A DNA stretch of 64,000 nucleotides from Microvirga subterranea (GTDB taxonomy: Bacteria > Pseudomonadota > Alphaproteobacteria > Rhizobiales > Beijerinckiaceae), in NCBI RefSeq assembly GCF_003350535.1, contig NZ_QQBB01000013.1:1-64000 (forward strand), in the 5' to 3' direction. The notes below the pieces were generated by a model. That model searched no databases, had not been told where the DNA came from, and saw only the letters and a program-made list of their open reading frames with translations. This document shows, one piece after another, positions 52,965 through 60,909 of this stretch. The position numbers and the translations under genes are program-made. Within the stretch, counting starts at the first letter, position 1. The number at the start of each line of letters is the position of its first letter.

Positions 52965-53480
52965 ATGTCGCGTCGGCTTATCCCTGTTAAGTACGAGTTT
53001 GTTGCCGATCATCTTCCTCCAGGGCTCCCGGCGGATGAGGTTCATGACTTCCTCAAATCGCAAACTTACCAGCGGCGCTTACCAAGTTTGATCACTCGAA
53101 GAGGATTCATTTTTGGGGCGGCTTCCGCTGCTGTTCCTCTGCCATGCGCAAATCCCACAGCTGATGCTAGCGTCGCTGCACTCATTCCAGCTGTTATCAC
53201 TGCCGTCGATCTCGCAACAAAACTTTGGGACCTTTACCAGAAGATTAGGGGAGATATTTCTCTCAACAACAGGAAAGATAACCCTTCTCAGGGCGAGGTC
53301 GAGCAAACTGTACGAAATTCAAGATTTATCGAGTCTTCTGGAAAGTTGGTTGTTGAGATTCCAGCTGATGTGAACATAACAATCAATTTTGTAGGCCCGG
53401 GGGCGACGTCAAAACAAGCAAATCAGTTTGTCAGTCGAACTGCTGTTTCGACTGTGCCAATCAGTATCAAAGTACAATAA
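52965..53480 (+). CDS. Unknown protein with internal Tat-like/membrane signal
   Basis: 171 residues. Residues 1-40 are hydrophilic; then ITRRGFIFGAASAAVPLP (about 43-60) looks like a twin-arginine signal or membrane anchor, placed unusually far from the N-terminus. The following part has DLATKLWDLYQKIRG and a beta-rich end (KLVVEIPADVNITINFVGPG). No family recognised. It begins the rightward set of small exported proteins. Confidence 0.5.
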   Translation: MSRRLIPVKYEFVADHLPPGLPADEVHDFLKSQTYQRRLPSLITRRGFIFGAASAAVPLPCANPTADASVAALIPAVITAVDLATKLWDLYQKIRGDISLNNRKDNPSQGEVEQTVRNSRFIESSGKLVVEIPADVNITINFVGPGATSKQANQFVSRTAVSTVPISIKVQ

Positions 53481-53512
53481 TATCTGGATTTCGATGTGCG
53501 CTGGAGGAGTGA

Positions 53513-53938
53513 ATGGATCTGTCCCGCCGACTCTTTCTGTCAACGCCAGGGCTGCTGATTTGCTCCCGTGCTTTCGCGCAGATTGATCCTGAGGCCATTG
53601 CACAGCAACACGATTCTCTTCTTCATGTTGGGCTCGAGTCATTGAAACTTGGGAAAACCCAAGTTGCTGTTGGTGAGCAGGTTCCGTTCTCTGTCACCCT
53701 TGATCTTACTGACTCAATTGCAGACACGGAAACGATCAAAGGCACAATATTGTGTTTCATAGAAGGTGAAGGGAGGATTGAGAGTCAGCGGTCTATAGGG
53801 CCGCTCACTTTCACCCCACTGACAATCCAATCAGCGCCACTCCGAACATCAGGCCCAAAAGTGGTTCGTGTTGGTCGAAAACGCTTCTATGTGCTCTCTG
53901 CGGACACTTACATCGTTGCCACATTTACGGCGGTATAA
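53513..53938 (+). CDS. Small exported protein with twin-arginine-like signal
   Basis: 141 residues beginning MDLSRRLFLSTPGLLICSRAF, with R-R followed by a hydrophobic core and an A-F-A cleavage site near residue 22. The mature part is beta-rich (VAVGEQVPFSVTLDLTDS; KVVRVGRKRFYVLSADTY) and could be an immunoglobulin-like domain. No family recognised. It lies 32 bp behind the previous gene and 4 bp before the next, so operonic. Confidence 0.55.
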   Translation: MDLSRRLFLSTPGLLICSRAFAQIDPEAIAQQHDSLLHVGLESLKLGKTQVAVGEQVPFSVTLDLTDSIADTETIKGTILCFIEGEGRIESQRSIGPLTFTPLTIQSAPLRTSGPKVVRVGRKRFYVLSADTYIVATFTAV

Positions 53939-53942
53939 CTGG

Positions 53943-54269
53943 ATGACAGGTCAAGCTTTGTCCATCTCGATCTTGGTCTTGCTTCTTGCTCCACAAGGCG
54001 CGCTGGGCCAGCAAAGTAAGAATGAACGGACTCGTCTTCTAGGGCGATCTTTGATCTGTGGCGACTACGAGTTTCGGTTTGACCGGAGTGGTGCGTTCAC
54101 GATGTATGAAGATGGCAAGCTTTCACAAGATTGGAAGGCCAATGCGAAGGACGTCGGGTTTCTCAGAAACCAGATTGTTGTTGCACCTGAGGGTGCTCAG
54201 GACACAATTGAGATTGGGTTCCGCTTCGGCAATTACTACTATGGGGAAGGCAAATGCGTCCTCAAGTAA
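53943..54269 (+). CDS. Small exported protein, cassette type 1, copy 1
   Basis: 108 residues from the ATG at 53943, with a Sec signal (1-22, LAPQGALGQ). The mature part has the pattern SLICGDYEFRF, TIEIGFRFGNYYYGEGKC, with two cysteines that may form a disulfide. It is paralogous to the gene at 54771, which shares the C...F-R-G and T/D-I-D/G-F/L-RFG-Y-G-C arrangement. Family unknown. The end overlaps the next gene by 16 bp. Confidence 0.6.
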   Translation: MTGQALSISILVLLLAPQGALGQQSKNERTRLLGRSLICGDYEFRFDRSGAFTMYEDGKLSQDWKANAKDVGFLRNQIVVAPEGAQDTIEIGFRFGNYYYGEGKCVLK

Positions 54270-54673
54270 TACTTAACTGTCTGATCGGAATTGCTTTCTC
54301 TGGGGCGCTATTGCAATATTCGGAAGCTCACGCGCAGAATGATCTAAGGTCGTTACTAAGCGGAAATATATATCATTGTAACGGTTTTTTGTTCGAGATC
54401 AGTTTTCAGAAAAATGGAAGCATCATCCTTCTGTATGCTGATGCCATCGGAACCTCAGAAATTGTTGCGCGAGTACCAGCTGCACGCATCAAGTGGACAG
54501 ACGACACAGTGTTCTTCACTGACAAGCAAGATCGGTACAGGCTCTATGTTAGTGGTGGCAATGAGCCTAAACTTGTGGCTGATATTTCAGGCGACGGCGT
54601 AATGAATGGGGAGGTGCTGAGAGGAGGAATCTGCGAATTGGATGTTCGCCATCGTGGTACTCGGTGGCAGTAA
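54254..54673 (+). CDS. Small exported protein, cassette type 2, copy 1
   Basis: 139 residues with a Sec signal (1-28, ending EAHAQ). The mature part shows NIYHCNGFLFEISFQKNG, RYRLYVSGGNEPKLVADISG and GGICELDV. The same skeleton (F-x-C-x-F-L-x-E-I-x-F-x-K, VADI, AVCEL) recurs in the gene at 55075. Two conserved cysteines near the ends of the domain suggest a disulfide in the periplasm. Function unknown. Confidence 0.6.
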   Translation: MRPQVILNCLIGIAFSGALLQYSEAHAQNDLRSLLSGNIYHCNGFLFEISFQKNGSIILLYADAIGTSEIVARVPAARIKWTDDTVFFTDKQDRYRLYVSGGNEPKLVADISGDGVMNGEVLRGGICELDVRHRGTRWQ

Positions 54674-54770
54674 CCGTGTGACCCCAAACGAACGGGACGA
54701 GGTTGGCGAACGCAGCTTTGTAGTTGCTGCCAGCAATTTCTTCATCTTCGCCGATGTAAAGGTCAAATGA

Positions 54771-55088
54771 ATGCGAATATTATTCATTATGCTCAGTCTA
54801 GCGTTGTTGGCCCGGCCCATTGCGGCTGATGCTGGAGCCGATATTGATTTAGTACAATTGCGCGGGAAAAAGATCGTCTGTAAGGAAATTACCATTAGCT
54901 TTCGCCGCAATGGATCAGTATCGGTGAGTCCTCATTGGTCCGATGCTGAAGAAGTATATGCCAGTTCATCGCGGCGTTCCATATCGTTATCGGCTGGACA
55001 AGATGAAATCACGATAGATCTTCGATTTGGACGTTTCTACTTGAGGGGTTCCGGGGAAAAGGACGGGCCTTGCCATGTCACGTCCTAG
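54771..55088 (+). CDS. Small exported protein, cassette type 1, copy 2
   Basis: 105 residues, Sec signal 1-19 (LLARPIAADA), start supported by AAAGGTC. It is paralogous to the protein at 53943: KKIVCKEITISFRRNGSVSV and ITIDLRFGRFYLRGSGEKDG, ending in a Cys. Overlap with the following type-2 gene is 14 bp, matching the 16-bp overlap in the first cassette, so the pair was duplicated as a unit. Confidence 0.6.
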   Translation: MRILFIMLSLALLARPIAADAGADIDLVQLRGKKIVCKEITISFRRNGSVSVSPHWSDAEEVYASSSRRSISLSAGQDEITIDLRFGRFYLRGSGEKDGPCHVTS

Positions 55089-55467
55089 TGCATTTTACAG
55101 AATCGCTTTTTTTGTGGCTGTAAATTGCTTCAGTTTTTCAGCTAGAGCTGACCTAAAGCCGTACTTAGTCCCGAACACATTTCAATGTCGTGATTTTCTG
55201 CCTGAGATTAAATTTACTAAGCAAGGGGCGGTAAGGTTGCTTTTTCTTGCGAGCGCCGATGGCTATGAAACCATTGATTCTGCAAAAGCTAGCGACGTCC
55301 AGTGGGGCGAGAACTATACGCTAATCAAAACCAGACGTGGTAGCACTATAAGATTTTATGTTGCGGGCGGACGTCCCGGCTACCTCGTTGCTGACATTAG
55401 AGAGAACAGCATAGATGGGCGGCTGCTACAAACATACAAAGCAGCAGTTTGTGAGCTTTCGTCTTGA
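55075..55467 (+). CDS. Small exported protein, cassette type 2, copy 2
   Basis: 130 residues with a Sec signal (1-25, FSFSARA). The mature part contains NTFQCRDFLPEIKFTKQG, IRFYVAGGRPGYLVADIREN and AAVCELSS, colinear with the protein at 54254 at clearly diverged identity. The divergence shows the duplication is old or the copies are under diversifying pressure. Function unknown. Confidence 0.6.
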   Translation: MSRPSAFYRIAFFVAVNCFSFSARADLKPYLVPNTFQCRDFLPEIKFTKQGAVRLLFLASADGYETIDSAKASDVQWGENYTLIKTRRGSTIRFYVAGGRPGYLVADIRENSIDGRLLQTYKAAVCELSS

Positions 55468-55719
55468 AATCCAGTTTTGCCCTCAGGATGCTGATAAATA
55501 CTCACCTCTCCCACAGATCGCCAGCAACGCGCCAAATCGTGTGCTTTGACGGAACTTGGAACGCCGCAGGTTCACTGGCGATCATCACCTCGCTGGTGGT
55601 GACCCGTAAAATGTGCGGGGTGGACCCGCAGGCATATCTCACGGACGTGCTGAGCCGCATCGTGACCGACCACCTTCAACAGCCGGATCGATGATCTGCT
55701 GCCGGGGGCCTACGTGTGA
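55464..55719 (+). pseudogene. Chimeric relic: DUF2235 N-terminus joined to IS66 transposase C-terminus
   Basis: The frame from 55464 first encodes a fragment RQIVCFDGTWNAAG (about 55527-55570) that matches the start of DUF2235 proteins such as the one at 49.8-51.1 kb. From about 55572 it encodes LAIITSLVVTRKMCGVDPQA and YLTDVLSRIVTDH, the C-terminal pattern of IS66 TnpC. A frameshift then moves the remaining IS66 end (NSRIDDLLPGAYV) into the +1 frame, ending at 55719. So a second DUF2235 gene was destroyed here by an IS66 element that later decayed. Confidence 0.6.
55572..55719 (+). mobile_element. IS66-family transposase remnant
   Basis: Only the last about 50 codons of a TnpC-like transposase remain, with one frameshift (after IVTDH). 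No TnpA/TnpB, no terminal repeats recognised. It marks past insertion at the edge of the exported-protein cassettes. Confidence 0.55.
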
Positions 55720-55744
55720 AACTGTTGAACGTCCTGAGGATCAA

Positions 55745-56800
55745 TCACAGCCCTGCGGTGGCAAGCAGACCTCTTACGAACTGGGCAGGGACAATAAAGC
55801 TCAGGGAAGGGAAATTAACCGCGCCGCCCTTGACTATGCCGACAACCTGACCCTCTGAATTAAAAACTGGTCCGCCCGACATGCCAGGGACAAGGGGCGA
55901 CGAGATAGCCTGTGTCAAATCGGGGCCAGGAGAACCGGTTGCAACTCCTTCGATAAGCATCGGTTCTGGCATTGACAGAGCAAATGCCATGACGAAAAGC
56001 TTTGACCCAGCGTTTAATCTCTCGCTGGATGGGGCAAGTGTAGGAACGGCGACCTGTGTTGCAACCGAGCTAACACGCAGCAACGCAATGTCACTGGCCT
56101 CACTTCTAGATACTACCTGAGCCGAATAAGGGAGAGCATCACGACTGCCAAACCGTACGCTAACGCTTGCATTAAGCTCGATCAAATGCGCTGCGGTTAT
56201 GAGAAAGCCATCTTTGTTTATAGGGAATGCGCTGCCCTGCTTTAATGTATTTCCGTCAACACTTACGTCAACGAATGCAATTGACGCCTTGTACCTCTCG
56301 ATAAAATCAAGCGGGTTATTAGATTTCGGCAGTGGTACAGAAACGTGGGGCTCAGGCTTAGAAACGGCAGTAACAGCCGCCTGCGCTTCTGCGTCGCCAA
56401 ACACGCGCGACAACTTTCCGGCTAACTCAGTGTTTCCGATAGCGGAAAGAGCAGCCAATGCGGCGGAACGAATTTTGACGTCAGTGGAGGCAAGATGCGG
56501 GATGAACTTTTCGACGACCTGCAACTCGGAGGCAATTGTTGACCGCTGCTTTTGGCTTTGATCAAGCTCTTTCGATCTGCTATCGTAAATGTTTGTTGCA
56601 TAAAAGCCGATAAACGCGACAGTCAAGCCGGAAATCAAAGTCGATAAAGCAGCAAATTTATCCCACTTATCTTTAGGCTTAGGTTGAGATACCTTTTCTT
56701 CCAGAGCTTTTAACTTATCGCTCAGGTTCGATATGCTCAAATCGTGCTGACGCTTTTCGCTGGACGTCTCGCCGTCACTAGGCTCGATTCCGTGTGCCAT
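55745..56800 (-). CDS. Membrane-anchored trypsin-like serine protease with HEAT-like segment
   Basis: 351 residues. A short cytoplasmic coiled-coil-like N-terminus (LSDKLKALEEKVSQ) is followed by one membrane segment (about 52-70), a helical HEAT-like stretch (95-145, IRSAALAALSAIGNTELAGK) and a trypsin/HtrA-like domain. The triad is complete: H205 in LITAAHLI, D237 in ASDIALLRV, S308 in GMSGGPVF. No PDZ domain. Such proteases occur in stress response and in bacterial defence loci, where the protease is an effector. It is convergent with the exported-protein operon. Confidence 0.78.
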   Translation of the reverse strand: MAHGIEPSDGETSSEKRQHDLSISNLSDKLKALEEKVSQPKPKDKWDKFAALSTLISGLTVAFIGFYATNIYDSRSKELDQSQKQRSTIASELQVVEKFIPHLASTDVKIRSAALAALSAIGNTELAGKLSRVFGDAEAQAAVTAVSKPEPHVSVPLPKSNNPLDFIERYKASIAFVDVSVDGNTLKQGSAFPINKDGFLITAAHLIELNASVSVRFGSRDALPYSAQVVSRSEASDIALLRVSSVATQVAVPTLAPSSERLNAGSKLFVMAFALSMPEPMLIEGVATGSPGPDLTQAISSPLVPGMSGGPVFNSEGQVVGIVKGGAVNFPSLSFIVPAQFVRGLLATAGL

Positions 56801-57054
56801 GATCGTGACCTTATAGAAATCGGCTGCTCTGATGTTCTACTTTAGAGAATTATGTTTAGAATTGAAGCTCTGATCCCACACTGCGTGCCTTGGCTAGATG
56901 ATCGCAAGCGATTACTGCCGTTCTTGCTGATTGTATCAAAAATGAGGCTTTGTCTCCTTCCATCCCTTCCACTGTTAGCACACCACACCATGTTTCCGCT
57001 GCTTGACAACCAGTACTCTAGCGAACTTTCGTTGGATTTTCATAGATCTATTAA

Positions 57055-57256
57055 TGTGATGGAGCGGACGCTCCCTGCTCACCGGCATCAAAGTGCCAAA
57101 GGGTGGTCGTCGTGAAGATCGCCACAAGGAGAGGGAGCATCCGCCATGCAGATTACCACAGTTGGTCTGGATCTGGCCAAGCACATCTTCCAGGTTCAGG
57201 CCGTTGATGCAGTTGGCTAAGTCGTCGTCCGCAAGCGACTGCGCCGAGGCGAGGTG
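57055..57256 (+). mobile_element. IS110-family transposase remnant
   Basis: From the ATG at 57146 the sequence reads MQITTVGLDLAKHIFQVQAV, the classic IS110 DEDD-transposase start, then an in-frame stop after VDAVG and further IS110 residues VVVRKRLRRGEV before homology ends near 57256. The upstream 90 bp resemble the IS110 left flank. The rest of the element is gone. Confidence 0.65.
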
Positions 57257-57399
57257 CAGCTCAGAATGCCGCGACCCGAATGTCATTTTCTGAGTGATGA
57301 CTCCGGTCTAAGCAGGAACGTCTACCAACACTAGACTTAGAATCCTTGCCTTCAGACGAGGGCTCAGACAAACTGAGGCCAAACGCTTGGGGGCGAATT

Positions 57400-59643
57400 T
57401 TGGCTTTATTTACAACTACGGCGTATCCATTGATTGCACTTGTTGAGGACATCGACCTTGGCAAGATCGGGCTGCCGGAGATCCAGCGCCCGTTTGTTTG
57501 GCCGAACGTGAATGTCCGCAATCTCTTCGACTCTCTCTACAGGGGCTACCCTGCGGGCTATCTGCTGTTTTGGGAAACGGGCGCTGAGACCGGCAACAAG
57601 ACCATCGGCACCAAGGAACACCAGAAGGCCCCGTCGCTTGCGATTGTTGATGGGCAGCAGCGATTAACCTCGCTCTATGCTGTCATCAAGGGAAAAGAGG
57701 TTGTACGGGCGAACTTTAGGAAGGAGCGGATCCGCATCGCGTTCAACCCGCTTCAGGCGCGGTTCGATGTGACAGATGCCTCTATCGTAAAGGACAAGGC
57801 CTATATTCCGGACATCTCGGAGCTCTGGAAGCCAGAGGTGAATGTCTTCGAGTTTGCTGGACGCTTTATCGAGGACCTGAAGCAGGTCCGGGATCTGTCG
57901 CCTGATGAGATCAGCCGCGCGCAAGCAGCTATCGGAAAGCTCCACGCGTTGCCGCACTATACCTTCACGGCCTTAACCTTGAACTCGTCCTTAGATGCAG
58001 AAACGGTTGCGGAGGTGTTCGTTCGCATCAACGGCGAAGGAAAGAAGCTGAACCAAGCCGACTTTATCATGACCCTCATGTCCGTCTTTTGGGATGAGGG
58101 ACGCGCGGCCTTGGAGCAGTTCGCGGGTGAAGCCGCCCAAGCAGGGACGGGAAGACCGTCGCCGTACAACCACTTCATCAAACCATCGCCGGACCAACTG
58201 CTGCGGGTTGGGGTCGGGCTCGGGCTCAAACGGGCGCGCTTGGAGAACGTCTATAGCGTCCTGCGAGGGCGTGATGCCGTAACCGGCCAAGTCGATCCAG
58301 TGAAACGTGACGCCCAGTTTGAGACGTTAAAGGCTGCGCAGGGCCGGGTCCTGAACCTTGCCAACTGGCACCATTTCTTGAGTGCGATGACGCTCGCGGG
58401 CTATCGGCACGAGGGGATGATCACGTCGGAAACGACGATTGTGTACTCCTACGTCCTCTACCTCATCGGGGTGGTCGATCACGGCATCGATAAACAGAGA
58501 ATGCGGCAAGCCATCGCCGAATTCTTCTTTATGGCGGCGCTGACAAGGCGCTATACCAACTCGCCCGAAACGGCCTTCGAGTTCGACATTGCCCAACTTC
58601 GGGATCTGAAGACAGGCGACGACTACCTCGCCAAACTTCGCCAAATATGTGCAACCACTCTGACCAACGACTATTGGGAAATCACACTTCCAGTCAGTCT
58701 CGCCACCTCGGCCTCGCAGAGTCCCTCACGGTTCGCATATCAAGCATCGCTCATCCTTCTGGGAGCCCGTGCCCTCTACAGCCCCCTGAAAATCGCGGAT
58801 ATGATCGATCCTGCCGTGAACGGCACGAAGGCGACATTCGAGCAACATCATCTCTTCCCACGCGGCTATCTTGCCAAACTCGGCATCACCGATAACCGGC
58901 AAGTGAATCAGATCGCGAACTTTGCCGTTGTTGAATGGCCCGATAACCAGAAGATCAGTGACCAAGCACCCAAAGACTACGCCCCGGCATTGGACGCAAA
59001 GCTGCCATCGCACGAGCGCGACTTGATGCTGAAATGGCACGCGCTGCCTCCAGCATGGTGGGAGCTTTCCTACGATGATTTCCTCAAGGAGCGGCGGGTG
59101 CGGATGGCCCGGTTGGTCCGTGAGGCCTATCAGCAGCTCTGTGGAGAGATTGCACCGTCGCCGTCTGCCCCTCTTACGGTGACTGAACTTCTTGCCGCAG
59201 GTGAGAGCGGGAGCGTCGAGTTCAAATCAACCCTTCGCACCAATCTCCACACGGGCCAAGCGGACGAGAAGATGCATTTAGCCGCTTTGAAGACAATAGC
59301 GGGCTTCCTGAACGCCCATGGCGGAACATTGGTTGTCGGGGTGGCTGATGACGGGAGGGTTTTGGGCCTTTCGGCGGATGGCTTTCCCAACGAGGATAAA
59401 ATGGGCCTTCATCTGGTGAATCTTGTCAAGGAACGGATCGGCGACCTCTTTCTCCCCTATGTCCATCCACATTTCGAGGGCGAGGGCTCTGAGCGAATTC
59501 TGGTCGTGCGCTGTGAGAGGGGACCCAAGCCAGCCTTCGTCAAAGACGGCGCAGTGCACCGTTTCTATGTACGAGGTGCCAACGCGACGGCAGAGCTGAC
59601 AGGTGGCTCGGTGACGGACTACGTCAAAGCCCGGTTCCCGTGA
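57400..59643 (+). CDS. DUF262/DUF1524 (GmrSD-like) protein fused to an AlbA_2/Schlafen-type domain
   Basis: 747 residues from the TTG at 57400 (GGGGG upstream; a TTG at 57346 is also in frame). The N-terminal DUF262 domain has IGLPEIQRPFVWPNVNVRNL and LFDSLYRGYPAGYLLFWE plus VDGQQRLTSLYAV, the ParB-like nucleotide-hydrolysing core of GmrS. Around residue 490-550 a His motif (EQHHLFPRGYL) with IANFAVVEW fits DUF1524, the nuclease half. The C-terminal 140 residues (GESGSVEFKSTLR, FLNAHGGTLVVGVADDG) are an AlbA_2 putative nucleic-acid-binding domain. GmrSD-type enzymes restrict phage DNA with modified cytosines; the extra domain may add nucleic-acid specificity. Confidence 0.82.
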   Translation: MALFTTTAYPLIALVEDIDLGKIGLPEIQRPFVWPNVNVRNLFDSLYRGYPAGYLLFWETGAETGNKTIGTKEHQKAPSLAIVDGQQRLTSLYAVIKGKEVVRANFRKERIRIAFNPLQARFDVTDASIVKDKAYIPDISELWKPEVNVFEFAGRFIEDLKQVRDLSPDEISRAQAAIGKLHALPHYTFTALTLNSSLDAETVAEVFVRINGEGKKLNQADFIMTLMSVFWDEGRAALEQFAGEAAQAGTGRPSPYNHFIKPSPDQLLRVGVGLGLKRARLENVYSVLRGRDAVTGQVDPVKRDAQFETLKAAQGRVLNLANWHHFLSAMTLAGYRHEGMITSETTIVYSYVLYLIGVVDHGIDKQRMRQAIAEFFFMAALTRRYTNSPETAFEFDIAQLRDLKTGDDYLAKLRQICATTLTNDYWEITLPVSLATSASQSPSRFAYQASLILLGARALYSPLKIADMIDPAVNGTKATFEQHHLFPRGYLAKLGITDNRQVNQIANFAVVEWPDNQKISDQAPKDYAPALDAKLPSHERDLMLKWHALPPAWWELSYDDFLKERRVRMARLVREAYQQLCGEIAPSPSAPLTVTELLAAGESGSVEFKSTLRTNLHTGQADEKMHLAALKTIAGFLNAHGGTLVVGVADDGRVLGLSADGFPNEDKMGLHLVNLVKERIGDLFLPYVHPHFEGEGSERILVVRCERGPKPAFVKDGAVHRFYVRGANATAELTGGSVTDYVKARFP

Positions 59644-59696
59644 CGAATCGCGGGAGATTCTCGGGCTAAGGTTTGTTTTGTGCAAGGGGGCGTCCC

Positions 59697-59912
59697 ATGA
59701 GGCAGCGTCAAAAGGCTAGTCTTATCTCGGCTGTCGAGATGGCAAAGCGAGAGCAGGTTGATCCGCGAGTGTTCCGGGCCGCGCTGCGCGCAGCCAATCT
59801 GCCGTGGCATCAACATAAGTCCCCTTGGGCCGCGACGAGGGACAGCCAAGAGCACCACGACATGGAAGCCGTGATGGCAGCCTACCTGCGCTCAAGATCT
59901 CGTGCGAGATAG
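59697..59912 (+). CDS. Small DNA-binding-like protein (VDPRVFRAALR motif)
   Basis: 71 residues from the ATG at 59697 with AAGGGGG upstream. VDPRVFRAALRAANLPWHQH followed by SPWAA and an acidic/His segment EHHDMEAVMAAYL is a compact helical pattern I associate with small accessory proteins of mobile and defence regions; no function is established. It begins 53 bp after the GmrSD-like gene. Confidence 0.5.
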   Translation: MRQRQKASLISAVEMAKREQVDPRVFRAALRAANLPWHQHKSPWAATRDSQEHHDMEAVMAAYLRSRSRAR

Positions 59913-59918
59913 AGAGCC

Positions 59919-60134
59919 ATGGACAAGGGTACAACGGCAGTCGGCTACACGAACAAGCATCAGCAAACGGTCGTGCGAAAAACGGATGAGCCGGGGAACG
60001 ATCATTTGCAGCGGGTTTATGTGCTCAAATGCGCGGTGTGCGGCCACGAGTACGGTGCGAATGGCTCCGACATTTGGCAACGTCGTTGTCCAAAACACGA
60101 CAAGGGTGCACCGGGTCTGGCATACTCCCTCTGA
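59919..60134 (+). CDS. Small zinc-ribbon protein
   Basis: 71 residues, 6 bp after the preceding gene, so cotranscribed. CAVCGHEYGANGSDIWQRRC plus PKHDKG gives three Cys and nearby His, fitting a degenerate zinc ribbon. The ending GAPGLAY is characteristic of small proteins seen near nucleases in defence regions. Role unknown; perhaps an adaptor. Confidence 0.6.
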   Translation: MDKGTTAVGYTNKHQQTVVRKTDEPGNDHLQRVYVLKCAVCGHEYGANGSDIWQRRCPKHDKGAPGLAYSL

Positions 60135-60201
60135 GGCAGGCAACTGATTGGCTGCCGGAACCAGGATGAGGCCTCGATCATCGACAGTGTAGGATCTTGC
60201 G

Positions 60202-60909
60202 GTGTCCACTCAGCGGCTTTCGGATTTACGTGACTATTATGCTCTCCTTGCGGTGCTCTCGGAGCGAATCGGAGGGCCACGCAGGCTACGGGATTGTTCT
60301 GGGCGCATGGACTGGCCCAACCGCGGGGTCTACTTTTTCATGGAGGACGGCGAAACTCGCTCAGACAGTGGCAGCGGCCCGCGGATTGTGCGCGTGGGCA
60401 CCCACGCGCTCACAGACAGTTCCTGCACGAAGCTTTGGGTGCGCCTGCGCCAGCACCGGGGTCAAGGCAAGAGCGGCGGCGGCAATCACCGTGGATCCAT
60501 CTTTAGGCTGATCGTCGGCGCCGCGCTAATGGCACGTTATGGCCATGACTTTCCAACGTGGGGGCAAGGCAACAATGCCCCTGCCGACGTGCGCTTGGGC
60601 GAGATCACCCTTGAGCGTGAAGTCAGCAAAGTGATTGGTGCCATGCCATTCCTTTGCCTAGCTATCGAGGATGAGGCCAGCCCAAGAAGTCTGCGAGGCT
60701 ATATTGAGCGAAACTCGATTGCGCTTCTCAGCAATTTCGAGAAGGGGCCGCTTGATCCGCCGAGTGCAGGCTGGCTCGGACATTCCTGCAACCGCGAGCG
60801 GGTTCGGACGTCGGGATTGTGGAACCAGAACCATGTGGATGAAGTCTACGACCCGGCCTTTCTCGGCCGCCTTGAGGCGCTGGTTTCAAACACGGAGCAG
60901 GCCGCGTGA
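60202..60909 (+). CDS. GIY-YIG-like nuclease domain protein
   Basis: 235 residues from a GTG with AGGA upstream. RGVYFFMEDGE (41-51) and RIVRVGTHAL (61-70) match the two strands of a GIY-YIG core, and LWVRLRQHRG (near 80) supplies the Arg helix; NHRGSIFRLIVGAAL follows. A Glu in the later helix region may complete the site. GIY-YIG enzymes cut DNA in homing, repair and restriction. The stop overlaps the next start (GTGA), so the pair is coupled. Confidence 0.6.
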   Translation: MSTQRLSDLRDYYALLAVLSERIGGPRRLRDCSGRMDWPNRGVYFFMEDGETRSDSGSGPRIVRVGTHALTDSSCTKLWVRLRQHRGQGKSGGGNHRGSIFRLIVGAALMARYGHDFPTWGQGNNAPADVRLGEITLEREVSKVIGAMPFLCLAIEDEASPRSLRGYIERNSIALLSNFEKGPLDPPSAGWLGHSCNRERVRTSGLWNQNHVDEVYDPAFLGRLEALVSNTEQAA

